Under the pieces are notes generated by a model. It saw only the letters and a program-made list of their open reading frames with translations. It was not told the DNA's origin and ran no database searches. The position numbers and the translations under genes were made by a program. Of a stretch of 64,000 nucleotides of DNA, positions 42,557 to 50,807 are shown piece after piece. This stretch comes from Pararhodobacter zhoushanensis (GTDB lineage: Bacteria; Pseudomonadota; Alphaproteobacteria; Rhodobacterales; Rhodobacteraceae): the NCBI RefSeq assembly GCF_003990445.1, contig NZ_REEZ01000006.1:186001-250000 (forward strand). The letters run 5' to 3'. Within the stretch, counting starts at the first letter, position 1. Each line of letters starts with the position of its first letter.

Positions 42557-43336
42557 TTATTCCTTGGCCAAGGCCTGCGGCAGCAGCAGGAAATTGGCGT
42601 GTTTCGGCTCGCGGCTCAGCGGTTCGGCGGTATAGCCATGGGCGCTGACCCAACTGGCAAAGTCTTCGGCATGGTCATTGCGGATCTCGATCATGATCAC
42701 CGGACGGGCTCGGGCAATCAGCGCCTCAAGCCCACGCAGGACCGGCATTTCCATGCCTTCCACGTCGATCTTGACCACCTGCGGCGACAGGGTGGCAAAA
42801 ACCTCGTCGCCCTTGCGGACGATCAGATCGCCCTGCCCCGCAAACATCCTGGTCGCGCCAAGATTGCGGTCGTGTTTCTTCATGCCCCAGCCGGTCGAGC
42901 TTTCCTCGCCCAAACCGAAGCCCAGATGATCGAGGTCAATCAACCCCTGCAGCCGGTTGCCCAGCACATTGGCCACCAGCGGCGCGTGGGCCAACGGATT
43001 CGGTTCGACCACGATCACGCGCGCGGCTCCGGTGAACATCGTCAGCCACAGCGCGTGATTGCCGACATTCGCCCCGATATCGAGGATCAGCGCGCCGGGC
43101 GGCACGTGCCGGGCCAGCGCCTTCAGATCCGCAGCCTCGTAGAAGCGACCCTTGCGGTGGGCGTTCTGGATCGGGTCATCGGCCATCGACAGATGGAACG
43201 TGACCGGGCGGTTGCGGACCGTCGCGTGAACCTGCGCCATCGGCGGCAGGATCAGCGGCTGACCGGCGTGCCAGGCGGCGATGCACTCGGGCATCGCTTG
43301 CTCGGCAACGGGCGCGGTTGTTGCAACGTCGCTCAT
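42557..43336 (-). CDS. FkbM-family methyltransferase, inserted in the suf operon
   Basis: 259 residues. SAM-binding motif ALILDIGANVGNHALWL, then VIVVEPNPLAHAPLVANV and VVKIDVEGMEMPVLRGLEAL, the FkbM signature set. It probably O-methylates a sugar or small molecule. It has no known tie to Fe-S assembly, although it lies 14 bases ahead of sufC and on the same strand. Confidence 0.85.
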   Translation of the reverse strand: MSDVATTAPVAEQAMPECIAAWHAGQPLILPPMAQVHATVRNRPVTFHLSMADDPIQNAHRKGRFYEAADLKALARHVPPGALILDIGANVGNHALWLTMFTGAARVIVVEPNPLAHAPLVANVLGNRLQGLIDLDHLGFGLGEESSTGWGMKKHDRNLGATRMFAGQGDLIVRKGDEVFATLSPQVVKIDVEGMEMPVLRGLEALIARARPVIMIEIRNDHAEDFASWVSAHGYTAEPLSREPKHANFLLLPQALAKE

Positions 43337-43408
43337 GCGCGCACCGCCCCGTCCCGCGCGGGGCGCGGCTGGATCAGGAGAGAAAGAGAGCGGTTTGCGG
43401 TCATCGGA

Positions 43409-43603
43409 TCAGCTGCGCATCACGAATTTGGCCGACAGGTGCGACAGGATAACCGCGCAGATCGCCACGAAGGCTGCCATGCCCCGGCCACCCGGATACC
43501 AGATGGGATAGGTCAGCGACATCATCAGCACGACGCCGATGGCCACCAGAAGCACGTAGCGCGGGCGCGGTTCACCCGCCGAGAGCAGCCATTTCCAGTT
43601 CAT
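43409..43603 (-). CDS. small membrane protein, 64 residues
   Basis: Two hydrophobic helices (YVLLVAIGVVLMMSLTYPIWY; MAAFVAICAVILSHLSAKFV). Good ribosome site GAGGAA, 6-base spacing. Not recognised; it lies between the YbjQ-like and FkbM genes of the operon, 10 bases after the former. Confidence 0.6.
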   Translation of the reverse strand: MNWKWLLSAGEPRPRYVLLVAIGVVLMMSLTYPIWYPGGRGMAAFVAICAVILSHLSAKFVMRS

Positions 43604-43613
43604 GCATCGTTCC

Positions 43614-43928
43614 TCAGGACAGGCTGACCGCGGTGCCCGAGGCGGACACCATCAGCATGGAATTTCCCACGACCTCGTAATCGAGATCGACACCCACGAC
43701 CGCATTCGCGCCCATCCGCGCGGCGCGGTCCTGCATTTCCTTGAGCGCAACTTCGCGCGCATCCTGCAGCTTGCTCTCATACGCGCCTGAGCGCCCGCCG
43801 ATGACATCGGTCACCGAGGCGAAGAAATCGCGCACAACATTGGCACCCATGATCGCCTCACCGACGACGATGCCGTGATAGGTGCGCACCGGGCGCCCCT
43901 CGACCGTGGGGGTGGTGGTGACGATCAT
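43614..43928 (-). CDS. YbjQ/UPF0145 family protein
   Basis: 104 residues: [73 protein letters not shown]. This is the typical YbjQ sequence, a pentamer-forming protein of unknown role sometimes linked to heavy metals. Complete and well conserved. One base separates it from the upstream 70-residue gene. Confidence 0.87.
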   Translation of the reverse strand: MIVTTTPTVEGRPVRTYHGIVVGEAIMGANVVRDFFASVTDVIGGRSGAYESKLQDAREVALKEMQDRAARMGANAVVGVDLDYEVVGNSMLMVSASGTAVSLS

Positions 43929-43929
43929 C

Positions 43930-44142
43930 TCAACGCATCCCGAACCAGGTGATGACCATCATGGTCACCCATGCCGCCGCCCCGACCGCCAGCGCGGTCA
44001 GCACGACCGAGCCTGCGAGCAGCCCGTCGGTCTTGCCCGACGAGCGGCGGCGATAGCCGAGGCCGAGCAGGACACCGACAAACACGCCGATGCCGACACC
44101 CGCCGACTTGATCAGCAGGAAACGCAACAGATCCAGCGTCAC
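43930..44142 (-). CDS. small membrane protein, 70 residues
   Basis: Two helices ([42 protein letters not shown]) joined by a basic loop ([10 protein letters not shown]). Its ATG overlaps the sufB stop (ATGA), so it is translated with sufB. No family recognised. Confidence 0.65.
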   Translation of the reverse strand: MTLDLLRFLLIKSAGVGIGVFVGVLLGLGYRRRSSGKTDGLLAGSVVLTALAVGAAAWVTMMVITWFGMR

Positions 44143-45662
44143 CCCACGCTCCCCTCAAGCGAGATCGCCACCAGCGCTTGCGCTTCCATGGCGAACTCCA
44201 TCGGCAGGGCTTGCAGCACGTCGCGGCAGAAGCCGTTGACCACCAGGGCGACCGCCTCTTCCTCATCCATCCCGCGCGAGCGGCAGTAGAAGAGTTGATC
44301 GTCGTCAACCTTGGACGTCGTCGCCTCGTGCTCGACACGGCTTGAGGCGTTCTTGACCTCGATATACGGTACCGTATGCGCGCCGCATTGATCGCCGATC
44401 AGCAGGCTGTCGCACTGCGTGTAGTTGCGCGAATTGGTGGCGCGGGGGTGCATCGAGACCAGCCCGCGATAGGTGTTCTGCGCATGCCCCGCCGAGATGC
44501 CCTTGGACACGATCCGCGAGCGCGAATTCTTGCCCAGATGGATCATCTTGGTGCCGGTGTCTGCCTGCTGGTAGTTGTTGGTGATGGCGATGGAATAGAA
44601 TTCGCCCGAGCTGTCATCACCGCGCAGGATGCACGACGGGTATTTCCACGTGATCGCAGAGCCGGTTTCGACCTGCGTCCACATCACCTTGGCGCGGTCC
44701 TCGCGGCAGTCGGCGCGTTTGGTGACGAAGTTATAGATCCCGCCCTTGCCGTCCTCATCGCCGGGATACCAGTTCTGGACGGTCGAATATTTGACCTCGG
44801 CATCCTCAAGGATGACGATTTCCACAACGGCGGCGTGCAGCTGCGTGGTGTCGCGCTTGGGGGCGGTGCAGCCCTCAAGGTAACTTACATATGCACCTTT
44901 ATCGGCAATAATCAGCGTGCGCTCGAACTGGCCGGTGTTCTCGGCGTTGATGCGGAAATAGGTCGACAGCTCCATCGGGCATTTGGTGCCCGGCGGGACG
45001 TACACAAACGAGCCATCGGTGAACACCGCGCAGTTGAGCGTGGCGAAGTAGTTGTCCGAGACCGGGACCACCGAGCCGAGGTATTTCTTCACCAGATCGG
45101 GGTATTCGCGGATCGCTTCAGAGATCGAGCAGAAGATCACGCCCGCCTTTTTCAGCTCATCCTTGAACGTGGTGCCGACGCTGACCGAGTCAAACACCGC
45201 ATCAACCGCCACCTTGCGGGGTGCGGCGATGTCTTCGGCGCCCTCGACACCCGCCAGAACCATCTGTTCTTTCAGCGGGATGCCCAGTTTGGCGTAGGTG
45301 GCCAGCAGCTTGGGGTCCACCTCGTCCAGCGACTTGGGCTTGCCCTCCATGCTTTTGGGTTTGGCATAGTAATACTGGTCCTGATAGTCGATCGCCGGGA
45401 TATCCAGCATCGCCCAGTCAGGCTCTTCCATCTGCTCCCAGCGGCGAAACGCCTCAAGACGCCAGTCGGCCATCCATTCGGGTTCGCCGTTCTTGGCCGA
45501 AATCAACCGCACGATGTCTTCGTTCAGGCCCTTGGGCGCGAACTCCATCTCGATGTCGGTTTCCCAACCGTGTTTGTACTTGCCGGCCATCAGCTGCACG
45601 GTTTCGACCGTCTCGCGGTCGACCCCGTCGCGCACTTCAACCGTATTGTCCAAAGCCGCCAT
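44139..45662 (-). CDS. sufB: Fe-S assembly scaffold SufB
   Basis: 507 residues, full length. Signature stretches include [60 protein letters not shown] and [20 protein letters not shown]; the last holds the cysteine thought to receive the cluster. The C-terminal [20 protein letters not shown] is standard. First scaffold gene of the operon, 17 bases after the cysteine desulfurase gene. Confidence 0.96.
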   Translation of the reverse strand: MAALDNTVEVRDGVDRETVETVQLMAGKYKHGWETDIEMEFAPKGLNEDIVRLISAKNGEPEWMADWRLEAFRRWEQMEEPDWAMLDIPAIDYQDQYYYAKPKSMEGKPKSLDEVDPKLLATYAKLGIPLKEQMVLAGVEGAEDIAAPRKVAVDAVFDSVSVGTTFKDELKKAGVIFCSISEAIREYPDLVKKYLGSVVPVSDNYFATLNCAVFTDGSFVYVPPGTKCPMELSTYFRINAENTGQFERTLIIADKGAYVSYLEGCTAPKRDTTQLHAAVVEIVILEDAEVKYSTVQNWYPGDEDGKGGIYNFVTKRADCREDRAKVMWTQVETGSAITWKYPSCILRGDDSSGEFYSIAITNNYQQADTGTKMIHLGKNSRSRIVSKGISAGHAQNTYRGLVSMHPRATNSRNYTQCDSLLIGDQCGAHTVPYIEVKNASSRVEHEATTSKVDDDQLFYCRSRGMDEEEAVALVVNGFCRDVLQALPMEFAMEAQALVAISLEGSVG

Positions 45663-45679
45663 TGCGTCGTCTTCCCGTC

Positions 45680-46750
45680 TTATTTCGGCAGGTCTGCGCC
45701 TGCCTGTTTCATGCGTTCGCCCGCCCGTTTCCAGGCCTTGGCATAGGCTGCGGCAAAGCGCAGCGCGTCGTCTCTGTCGATACCGGGGCCCATCGAGACC
45801 CGCAGCGCGTTGCCGGCCGCTGTGGCATCAAAGCCCATCGCCCGCAACACCCCACTGGACGAGACCTTGCCCGACGAGCAGGCCGATCCAGCCGATACCG
45901 CGAAGCCTTGCAGGTCCATCGCCATCACCTGCGTTTCGCCCTTCCAGCCTGGCGCAACCAGGCTGATCGTGTTGGGCAAGCGTGGGCGATCCTTGGCTAC
46001 CAAGATAATCCCTGGACACTCGGCTTCCAGAGCCTGCTCACAGGTATTTCGGATTTCCGCCACCTCATCCCAGACGCCATTCGCCAGATCGCGCATCGCG
46101 GCCTCAGCCGCAGCCGCAAACCCGGCGATGCCGATGACATTTTCGGTGCCCGCGCGGCGGCCCATTTCTTGCCCGCCGCCCCTGATCTGCGCGGTAACGT
46201 CAAGGCTCCGTTTCAGCGCCAGCGCGCCGATCCCCTTGGGGCCGCCCAGCTTGTGCGCCGACACCAACCCCATGTCGCAGCCCAGCCAGTTGAAAGCGAA
46301 GGGCATTTTGCCAAAGGCCTGCGTCAGGTCGCTGACCGCCAGCCCGGCGGGCAGGTCCTGCACGATGCCGGTTTCGGAATTGGCCAGCTGAGCCGTGCTT
46401 TGCGCCGGGTCCGTTACGTCGATACGCCCCGTCTCATCGACGCTCAGCACCGGTCGACACCAGCTTTTCACCGCGTCATGCTCGACGGCCGCACAGGCCA
46501 AATCACGCCCGGCCAGCGCCAAGGCGGCAGACTCGGTCGCGCTGGAGGTGAAGACGATATCGGCCCCGTCGGCACCCAGCGCCGAGGCAATCTGCCCGCG
46601 CGCCTTTTCCACCAGCCCGCGCACCGCGCGACCCTCGGCGTGGATCGAGCTGGCGTTGCCCACCAGATCCATCGCCGCAATCATCGCATCGCGCGCTTCA
46701 GCCCGCAGCGGAGCCGAGGCATTCCAGTCGAGGTAAAGCCGAGCACTCAT
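45680..46750 (-). CDS. iscS: cysteine desulfurase, IscS/NifS type
   Basis: 356-residue group I desulfurase. [20 protein letters not shown] start, the PLP lysine in [14 protein letters not shown], the active cysteine loop in [17 protein letters not shown]. It is a little shorter than E. coli IscS (404). Start ATG 46750 overlaps the iscR stop; the frame upstream of it is inside iscR. It works beside SufS in the same operon, a layout usual in Rhodobacterales. Confidence 0.9.
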   Translation of the reverse strand: MSARLYLDWNASAPLRAEARDAMIAAMDLVGNASSIHAEGRAVRGLVEKARGQIASALGADGADIVFTSSATESAALALAGRDLACAAVEHDAVKSWCRPVLSVDETGRIDVTDPAQSTAQLANSETGIVQDLPAGLAVSDLTQAFGKMPFAFNWLGCDMGLVSAHKLGGPKGIGALALKRSLDVTAQIRGGGQEMGRRAGTENVIGIAGFAAAAEAAMRDLANGVWDEVAEIRNTCEQALEAECPGIILVAKDRPRLPNTISLVAPGWKGETQVMAMDLQGFAVSAGSACSSGKVSSSGVLRAMGFDATAAGNALRVSMGPGIDRDDALRFAAAYAKAWKRAGERMKQAGADLPK

Positions 46751-47211
46751 GCGCTGACCCGGAACAGACCCGGCACCGCCGGACAGGGTTTCAACCCGTT
46801 GGCAGCGACATCGGCCAGCGTCGTCTGGTGCAAGAACACATAGACCTGCGCCGAGAGGCTCTCCCACAGACGGTTAGTCATTGATTGCGCCTGACTGCCC
46901 GACATCCCGCCCGACGCGCCTGCGCCCTTTTCCATCGCCGAGACCGTCTCTTCGACCGCCTCAAGCACTTCGCTGACGCGGATATCCGCCGGTTCACGCG
47001 CCAACCGATAGCCGCCACCGGGCCCGCGGACCGATTCGACCAGTCCTGCGCGGCGCAATTTGACGAAAAGCTGCTCAAGATAAGCCTGACTCACGTCCTG
47101 ACGGCGGGCGATTTCGGCCAACGAGACGTGCCGCACGCCCGTTCCACGCAGCAACAGGGCCAGATCGACCATCGCAACCATCGCGTAACGCCCTTTGGTC
47201 GACAGCTTCAT
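46747..47211 (-). CDS. iscR: Rrf2/IscR-family regulator with a single cysteine
   Basis: 154 residues from ATG 47211 (MKLSTKGRYAMVAMVDLAL). The winged helix includes VSLAEIARRQDVSQAYLEQLF and VRGPGGGYRLAREP. The region that normally has three Fe-S cysteines reads KGAGASGGMSGSQAQSMTNR and has none; the only cysteine is C143 (LKPCPAV). From memory, Rhodobacter sphaeroides IscR also lacks the triad and was described as a new type of Fe-S binding regulator. It heads and probably represses the suf operon. Confidence 0.92.
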   Translation of the reverse strand: MKLSTKGRYAMVAMVDLALLLRGTGVRHVSLAEIARRQDVSQAYLEQLFVKLRRAGLVESVRGPGGGYRLAREPADIRVSEVLEAVEETVSAMEKGAGASGGMSGSQAQSMTNRLWESLSAQVYVFLHQTTLADVAANGLKPCPAVPGLFRVSA

Positions 47212-47229
47212 GGCGCAAATCCTCATGAA

Positions 47230-47245
47230 ACGCCTTAAAAGGCGT
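47230..47245. promoter_or_regulatory. palindrome upstream of iscR
   Basis: ACGCCTT-AA-AAGGCGT, perfect 7-base arms, 19 bases ahead of the iscR ATG and just before its ribosome site. Candidate operator or leader hairpin. Confidence 0.5.
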
Positions 47246-47324
47246 AAAAACATTGACGGATGAGGCGGCCTTGCTTAACTGCTAACCCGCTCACCCCGAC
47301 TCCCCAAGAGACGGGGGCAGAGAT

Positions 47325-47337
47325 TAGAACCGTTCTA
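47325..47337. promoter_or_regulatory. palindrome in the iscR/hydrolase control region
   Basis: TAGAAC-C-GTTCTA, a perfect 13-base dyad. It resembles the iron-related palindrome reported for Rhodobacteria (Iron-Rhodo-box, from memory) and could be the IscR operator for iscR, the divergent hydrolase, or both. Confidence 0.5.
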
Positions 47338-47409
47338 GATAAGGTGACTTCTTTTGTCAACAAAGGACGCCGCAGTCAGAACGCCTGGAAGGCAGTAGAA
47401 GGTCCCCGG

Positions 47410-48069
47410 ATGCCCGAAGTAATTTTTGCCGGCCCCGATGGCCGTCTCGAAGGCCGCTATCACCCGCAACCCAATCGCGACGCGCCGATTGCCATTGTGC
47501 TCCACCCGCACCCGCAGTTTGGCGGCACGATGAACAACAAGGTTGTGTACAACCTGCACTATGCGTTCCATTCGCTCGGCTTCTCGGTCCTGCGTTTCAA
47601 CTTTCGCGGCGTGGGCCGCAGTCAGGGCGAGTACGATCAGGGCATCGGCGAGCTGAGCGATGCCGCAGCGGCGCTCGACTACCTGCAGTCGATGAACCAG
47701 AACGCGCGCCATTGCTGGGTCGCGGGCTTCAGCTTTGGCGCCTGGATCGGCATGCAACTGCTGATGCGCCGCCCGGACATCACCGGCTTTGTGTCGGTCG
47801 CGCCGCCGGCTAACCTGTATGATTTCAGCTTCCTTGCGCCCTGCCCGGCCTCGGGTCTGATCATCAACGGCACCGCCGACCGCATCGCGCCGCCAAAGGA
47901 TGTGACCGGTCTGGTCAACAAGCTGCACGAGCAGAAGGGCATCACCATCACCCACGAACAGATCGAGGGGTCGGATCACTTCTTCCGCGATGATGAGCTG
48001 TACATGAACCCGATGCTCGACACGGTCAAAACCTACGTCAAACGCCGGCTTTCCGAAGTCACGCGCTGA
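47410..48069 (+). CDS. alpha/beta hydrolase
   Basis: 219 residues, no signal peptide. Motifs: IVLHPHPQFGGTMNNKVVYN, the oxyanion region NFRGVGRSQGEYDQGIGE, nucleophile elbow GFSFGAWIG, acid-loop region NGTADRIAPP, and histidine in EGSDHFFRDD. This is the dienelactone-hydrolase-like group often annotated as CocE/YdeN-type; substrate unknown. ATG 47410 (MPEVIFAGPDGR) has AAGG upstream; the longer frame runs through the control region. Divergent from iscR. Confidence 0.82.
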   Translation: MPEVIFAGPDGRLEGRYHPQPNRDAPIAIVLHPHPQFGGTMNNKVVYNLHYAFHSLGFSVLRFNFRGVGRSQGEYDQGIGELSDAAAALDYLQSMNQNARHCWVAGFSFGAWIGMQLLMRRPDITGFVSVAPPANLYDFSFLAPCPASGLIINGTADRIAPPKDVTGLVNKLHEQKGITITHEQIEGSDHFFRDDELYMNPMLDTVKTYVKRRLSEVTR

Positions 48070-48082
48070 TCCAGCGCGTTCG

Positions 48083-48125
48083 TTTGCAGCCGCAGCGCTT
48101 CAATTGTGCATGCTGCGGCTGCAAA
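48083..48125. repeat. 14-base inverted repeat between hydrolase and glgP
   Basis: TTTGCAGCCGCAGC (48083-48096) and its exact complement (48112-48125) around a 15-base loop. There is no T-run, so it is not a standard terminator for the plus strand. It lies 13 bases after the hydrolase stop. Confidence 0.7.
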
Positions 48126-48253
48126 TGACCCCTATTATGTCCATAAAGCAGACCAACCGTGCCCGCTTTTGGCCCTGTTTAACCGTCATCACCGATACTG
48201 ATCTGGCCCCGAGCGCGGGGGCACTCTAACGGTGAGCAGGACAGGAACAGGTT

Positions 48254-50719
48254 ATGAAAACCACCCGATCGATGACCTTCGACAAGGGCACCAGCAGCCT
48301 GAGCGGTTGGAATCCCAGTGCGATAAGCAAGGACAGTAAACCGATGAGAGCCACCGAACTGCGTGAGTCCATTCTCAAGCATCTGGAATTCTCGCAGGGT
48401 AAAGATCTGGCCCATGCCAGCCTCTATGACATGCGCATGGCCCTGACGCTGGCGATCCGTGACCGCGTGATCGAGCCCTGGTTCCGCGCCACCCGCGCCA
48501 CCTATGCCGCGCAGTCCAAGCGGGTCTATTACCTGTCGATGGAGTTCCTGATCGGGCGTCTGCTGGAAGATGCCGTGATGAACATCGGCCTGACCGAAGC
48601 CGCGCATGAAGCGATCTCGGGGCTGGGCCATGATTTCCGCGCCGTCTTGGATGACGAGCCGGACGCAGCGCTTGGCAACGGCGGCCTTGGCCGTCTGGCC
48701 GCCTGCTTTCTCGATTCGCTCTCGACGCTGGGCTGCCCCGCCTACGGCTATGGCATCCGCTATGAGCATGGCCTCTTTCGTCAAAGTTTTGGCCCTGATG
48801 GCCGTCAGGTCGAAACCGCCGAGGACTGGCTGCGCCAGAGCCACGGGTGGGAATTCGAGCGCCCCGAAGCCGCGTTCAACATCGGCTTTGGCGGCACCGT
48901 CGCTGAAAGCGGCCGCAGCGCCGTCTGGACCCCCGACAATGCCGTGGTTGCCAAGGCCTATGACACGCCGGTCATTGGCTGGCAGGGCAAATGGGCCAAC
49001 ACCCTGCGCCTGTGGGGGGCCGAGCCGCTCAGCGCCTTCGATCTGGCCGCGTTCAACAAGGGCGATTTCGTCGGGGCTGCCCAGCCCGAGGCCTTTGCCC
49101 GTACCATCAGCCGCGTGCTGTACCCCGATGACACCACCGAACAAGGCAAAGAGCTGCGCCTGAAGCAGGAATTCTTCTTCACCGCCGCCTCGCTGCGCGA
49201 CATCCTGCGCCGCTTCACGGCCGAGCATGGCGATCTGAGCGCCCTGCCCTCGCGCGTCGCGATCCAGATGAACGACACCCACCCCGCCATCGCCGGGCCG
49301 GAACTTGTCCGCCTGCTGCATGACGAGCGCGGCATGGAATTCGAGCAGGCCGTCGACACCGCGCGCGCCTGCCTGTCCTACACCAACCACACCCTGCTGC
49401 CCGAGGCGCTGGAGCGCTGGCCGGAAACCCTGATGAGCGCGGTTCTGCCGCGCCACATGCAGCTGATCGAGCGCATCGACGCGCTGCACGCCCAGCAATT
49501 CCCGGTCCGCAGCACGCCGATCGTGGAAAAGGGTGAGGTCAAGATGGGCGAGCTTTCGTTCATCATGGCCAACCGCGTCAATGGTGTCTCGGCGCTGCAC
49601 ACCGAGCTGGTGAAATCGACCGTCTTTGCCGATCTGCATGCCCTGCACCCCGAGAGGATCATCAACGAAACCAACGGCGTGACCCCGCGCCGCTGGCTCA
49701 AGGGCGCGAACCACGGGCTGTCCACGCTGATCACCGACACCATCGGCGAAGGCTGGGAAGACAATCTGGAACGTCTGGTCGAGCTGGAACCGGCGATTGA
49801 AGACCGGGGCTTCCGCGACCGCTTTGCCGCCGTCAAGAAAACCAACAAGGTGCATCTGTCCAACTGGATCGGTGATCAGATGGGCATCGCCGTTAACCCC
49901 GACGCGATGTTCGACGTGCAGGTCAAGCGCTTCCATGAATACAAGCGCCAGCACCTGAACATTCTGGAAACCATCGCGCTCTGGCAGGAAATCCGCGCCA
50001 ATCCGGGCGCAGGCTGGGCACCGCGCGTCAAGATCTTCGGCGGCAAGGCAGCGCCGGGCTATGTTATGGCCAAGGAGATCATCCACCTGATCAACAACGT
50101 AGCCCGTGTGATCAACGCCGATGCTGCGACCCGTGATCTGCTGACCGTGGTCTATCCGCCCAACTACAACGTGACCATGGCCGAGCGTCTGATCCCGGCG
50201 GCGGATCTCAGCGAACAGATCTCGACGGCGGGCAAGGAAGCCTCGGGCACCGGCAACATGAAGTTCAGCCTGAACGGCGCGCTGACCATCGGCACGCTGG
50301 ACGGTGCCAACGTGGAGATCCGCGATCTGGTCGGGCCTGAGAACTTCTTCCTGTTCGGCATGACCGCCGACGAGGTTGTCGAGCGTCGCCGCCACCCCGA
50401 TCACGCGTCCAGCGCAATTGCCGCCAGCCCGCGGCTCAGTGCAGCGATTGATCTGATCGAGGCCGGCACCTTCTCGAACGGGGATCGCAGCACGTATCGC
50501 GGTCTGACCCAGAACCTGCGGGCGCATGACTACTTCACCGTCTGCGCCGATTTCGACAGCTACTGGGACGCGCAACGCGCCGTCGACACCGCCTGGGGCG
50601 ACGCCGATCACTGGATGCGGATGGCCGCACTGAACACCGCGCGTTCGGGCTGGTTCAGCTCGGACCGGACCATCAAAGGCTATATGAAGGACGTCTGGAA
50701 CATTCAGCCGATGATCTGA
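48254..50719 (+). CDS. glgP: glycogen phosphorylase
   Basis: 821 residues. It releases glucose-1-phosphate from glycogen. Visible: YYLSMEFLIGRLLEDAVMNI, ALGNGGLGRLAACFLDS, YGIRYEHGLFRQ, VKRFHEYKRQHLN, and the PLP lysine stretch EASGTGNMKFSLNGALTIG. About 30 extra residues precede the conserved start (SMTFDKGTSSLSGW). Ribosome site AGGAACAGG. First gene of the glycogen operon, separated from glgB by 88 bases with no terminator seen. Confidence 0.94.
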   Translation: MKTTRSMTFDKGTSSLSGWNPSAISKDSKPMRATELRESILKHLEFSQGKDLAHASLYDMRMALTLAIRDRVIEPWFRATRATYAAQSKRVYYLSMEFLIGRLLEDAVMNIGLTEAAHEAISGLGHDFRAVLDDEPDAALGNGGLGRLAACFLDSLSTLGCPAYGYGIRYEHGLFRQSFGPDGRQVETAEDWLRQSHGWEFERPEAAFNIGFGGTVAESGRSAVWTPDNAVVAKAYDTPVIGWQGKWANTLRLWGAEPLSAFDLAAFNKGDFVGAAQPEAFARTISRVLYPDDTTEQGKELRLKQEFFFTAASLRDILRRFTAEHGDLSALPSRVAIQMNDTHPAIAGPELVRLLHDERGMEFEQAVDTARACLSYTNHTLLPEALERWPETLMSAVLPRHMQLIERIDALHAQQFPVRSTPIVEKGEVKMGELSFIMANRVNGVSALHTELVKSTVFADLHALHPERIINETNGVTPRRWLKGANHGLSTLITDTIGEGWEDNLERLVELEPAIEDRGFRDRFAAVKKTNKVHLSNWIGDQMGIAVNPDAMFDVQVKRFHEYKRQHLNILETIALWQEIRANPGAGWAPRVKIFGGKAAPGYVMAKEIIHLINNVARVINADAATRDLLTVVYPPNYNVTMAERLIPAADLSEQISTAGKEASGTGNMKFSLNGALTIGTLDGANVEIRDLVGPENFFLFGMTADEVVERRRHPDHASSAIAASPRLSAAIDLIEAGTFSNGDRSTYRGLTQNLRAHDYFTVCADFDSYWDAQRAVDTAWGDADHWMRMAALNTARSGWFSSDRTIKGYMKDVWNIQPMI

Positions 50720-50807
50720 CGCGCAGCGGCGGTATTGTGGCCCCATCGCAGACGATAGCGGGAAACGAGTCATTGCCTTTCACCCGGACCTGCGCGACTA
50801 ATTGCGT

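Noticed and set aside
48236-48262. GGAAC upstream of glgP as stress promoter
   Set aside because: It is part of the ribosome site and is followed by no NGTT at the proper distance.
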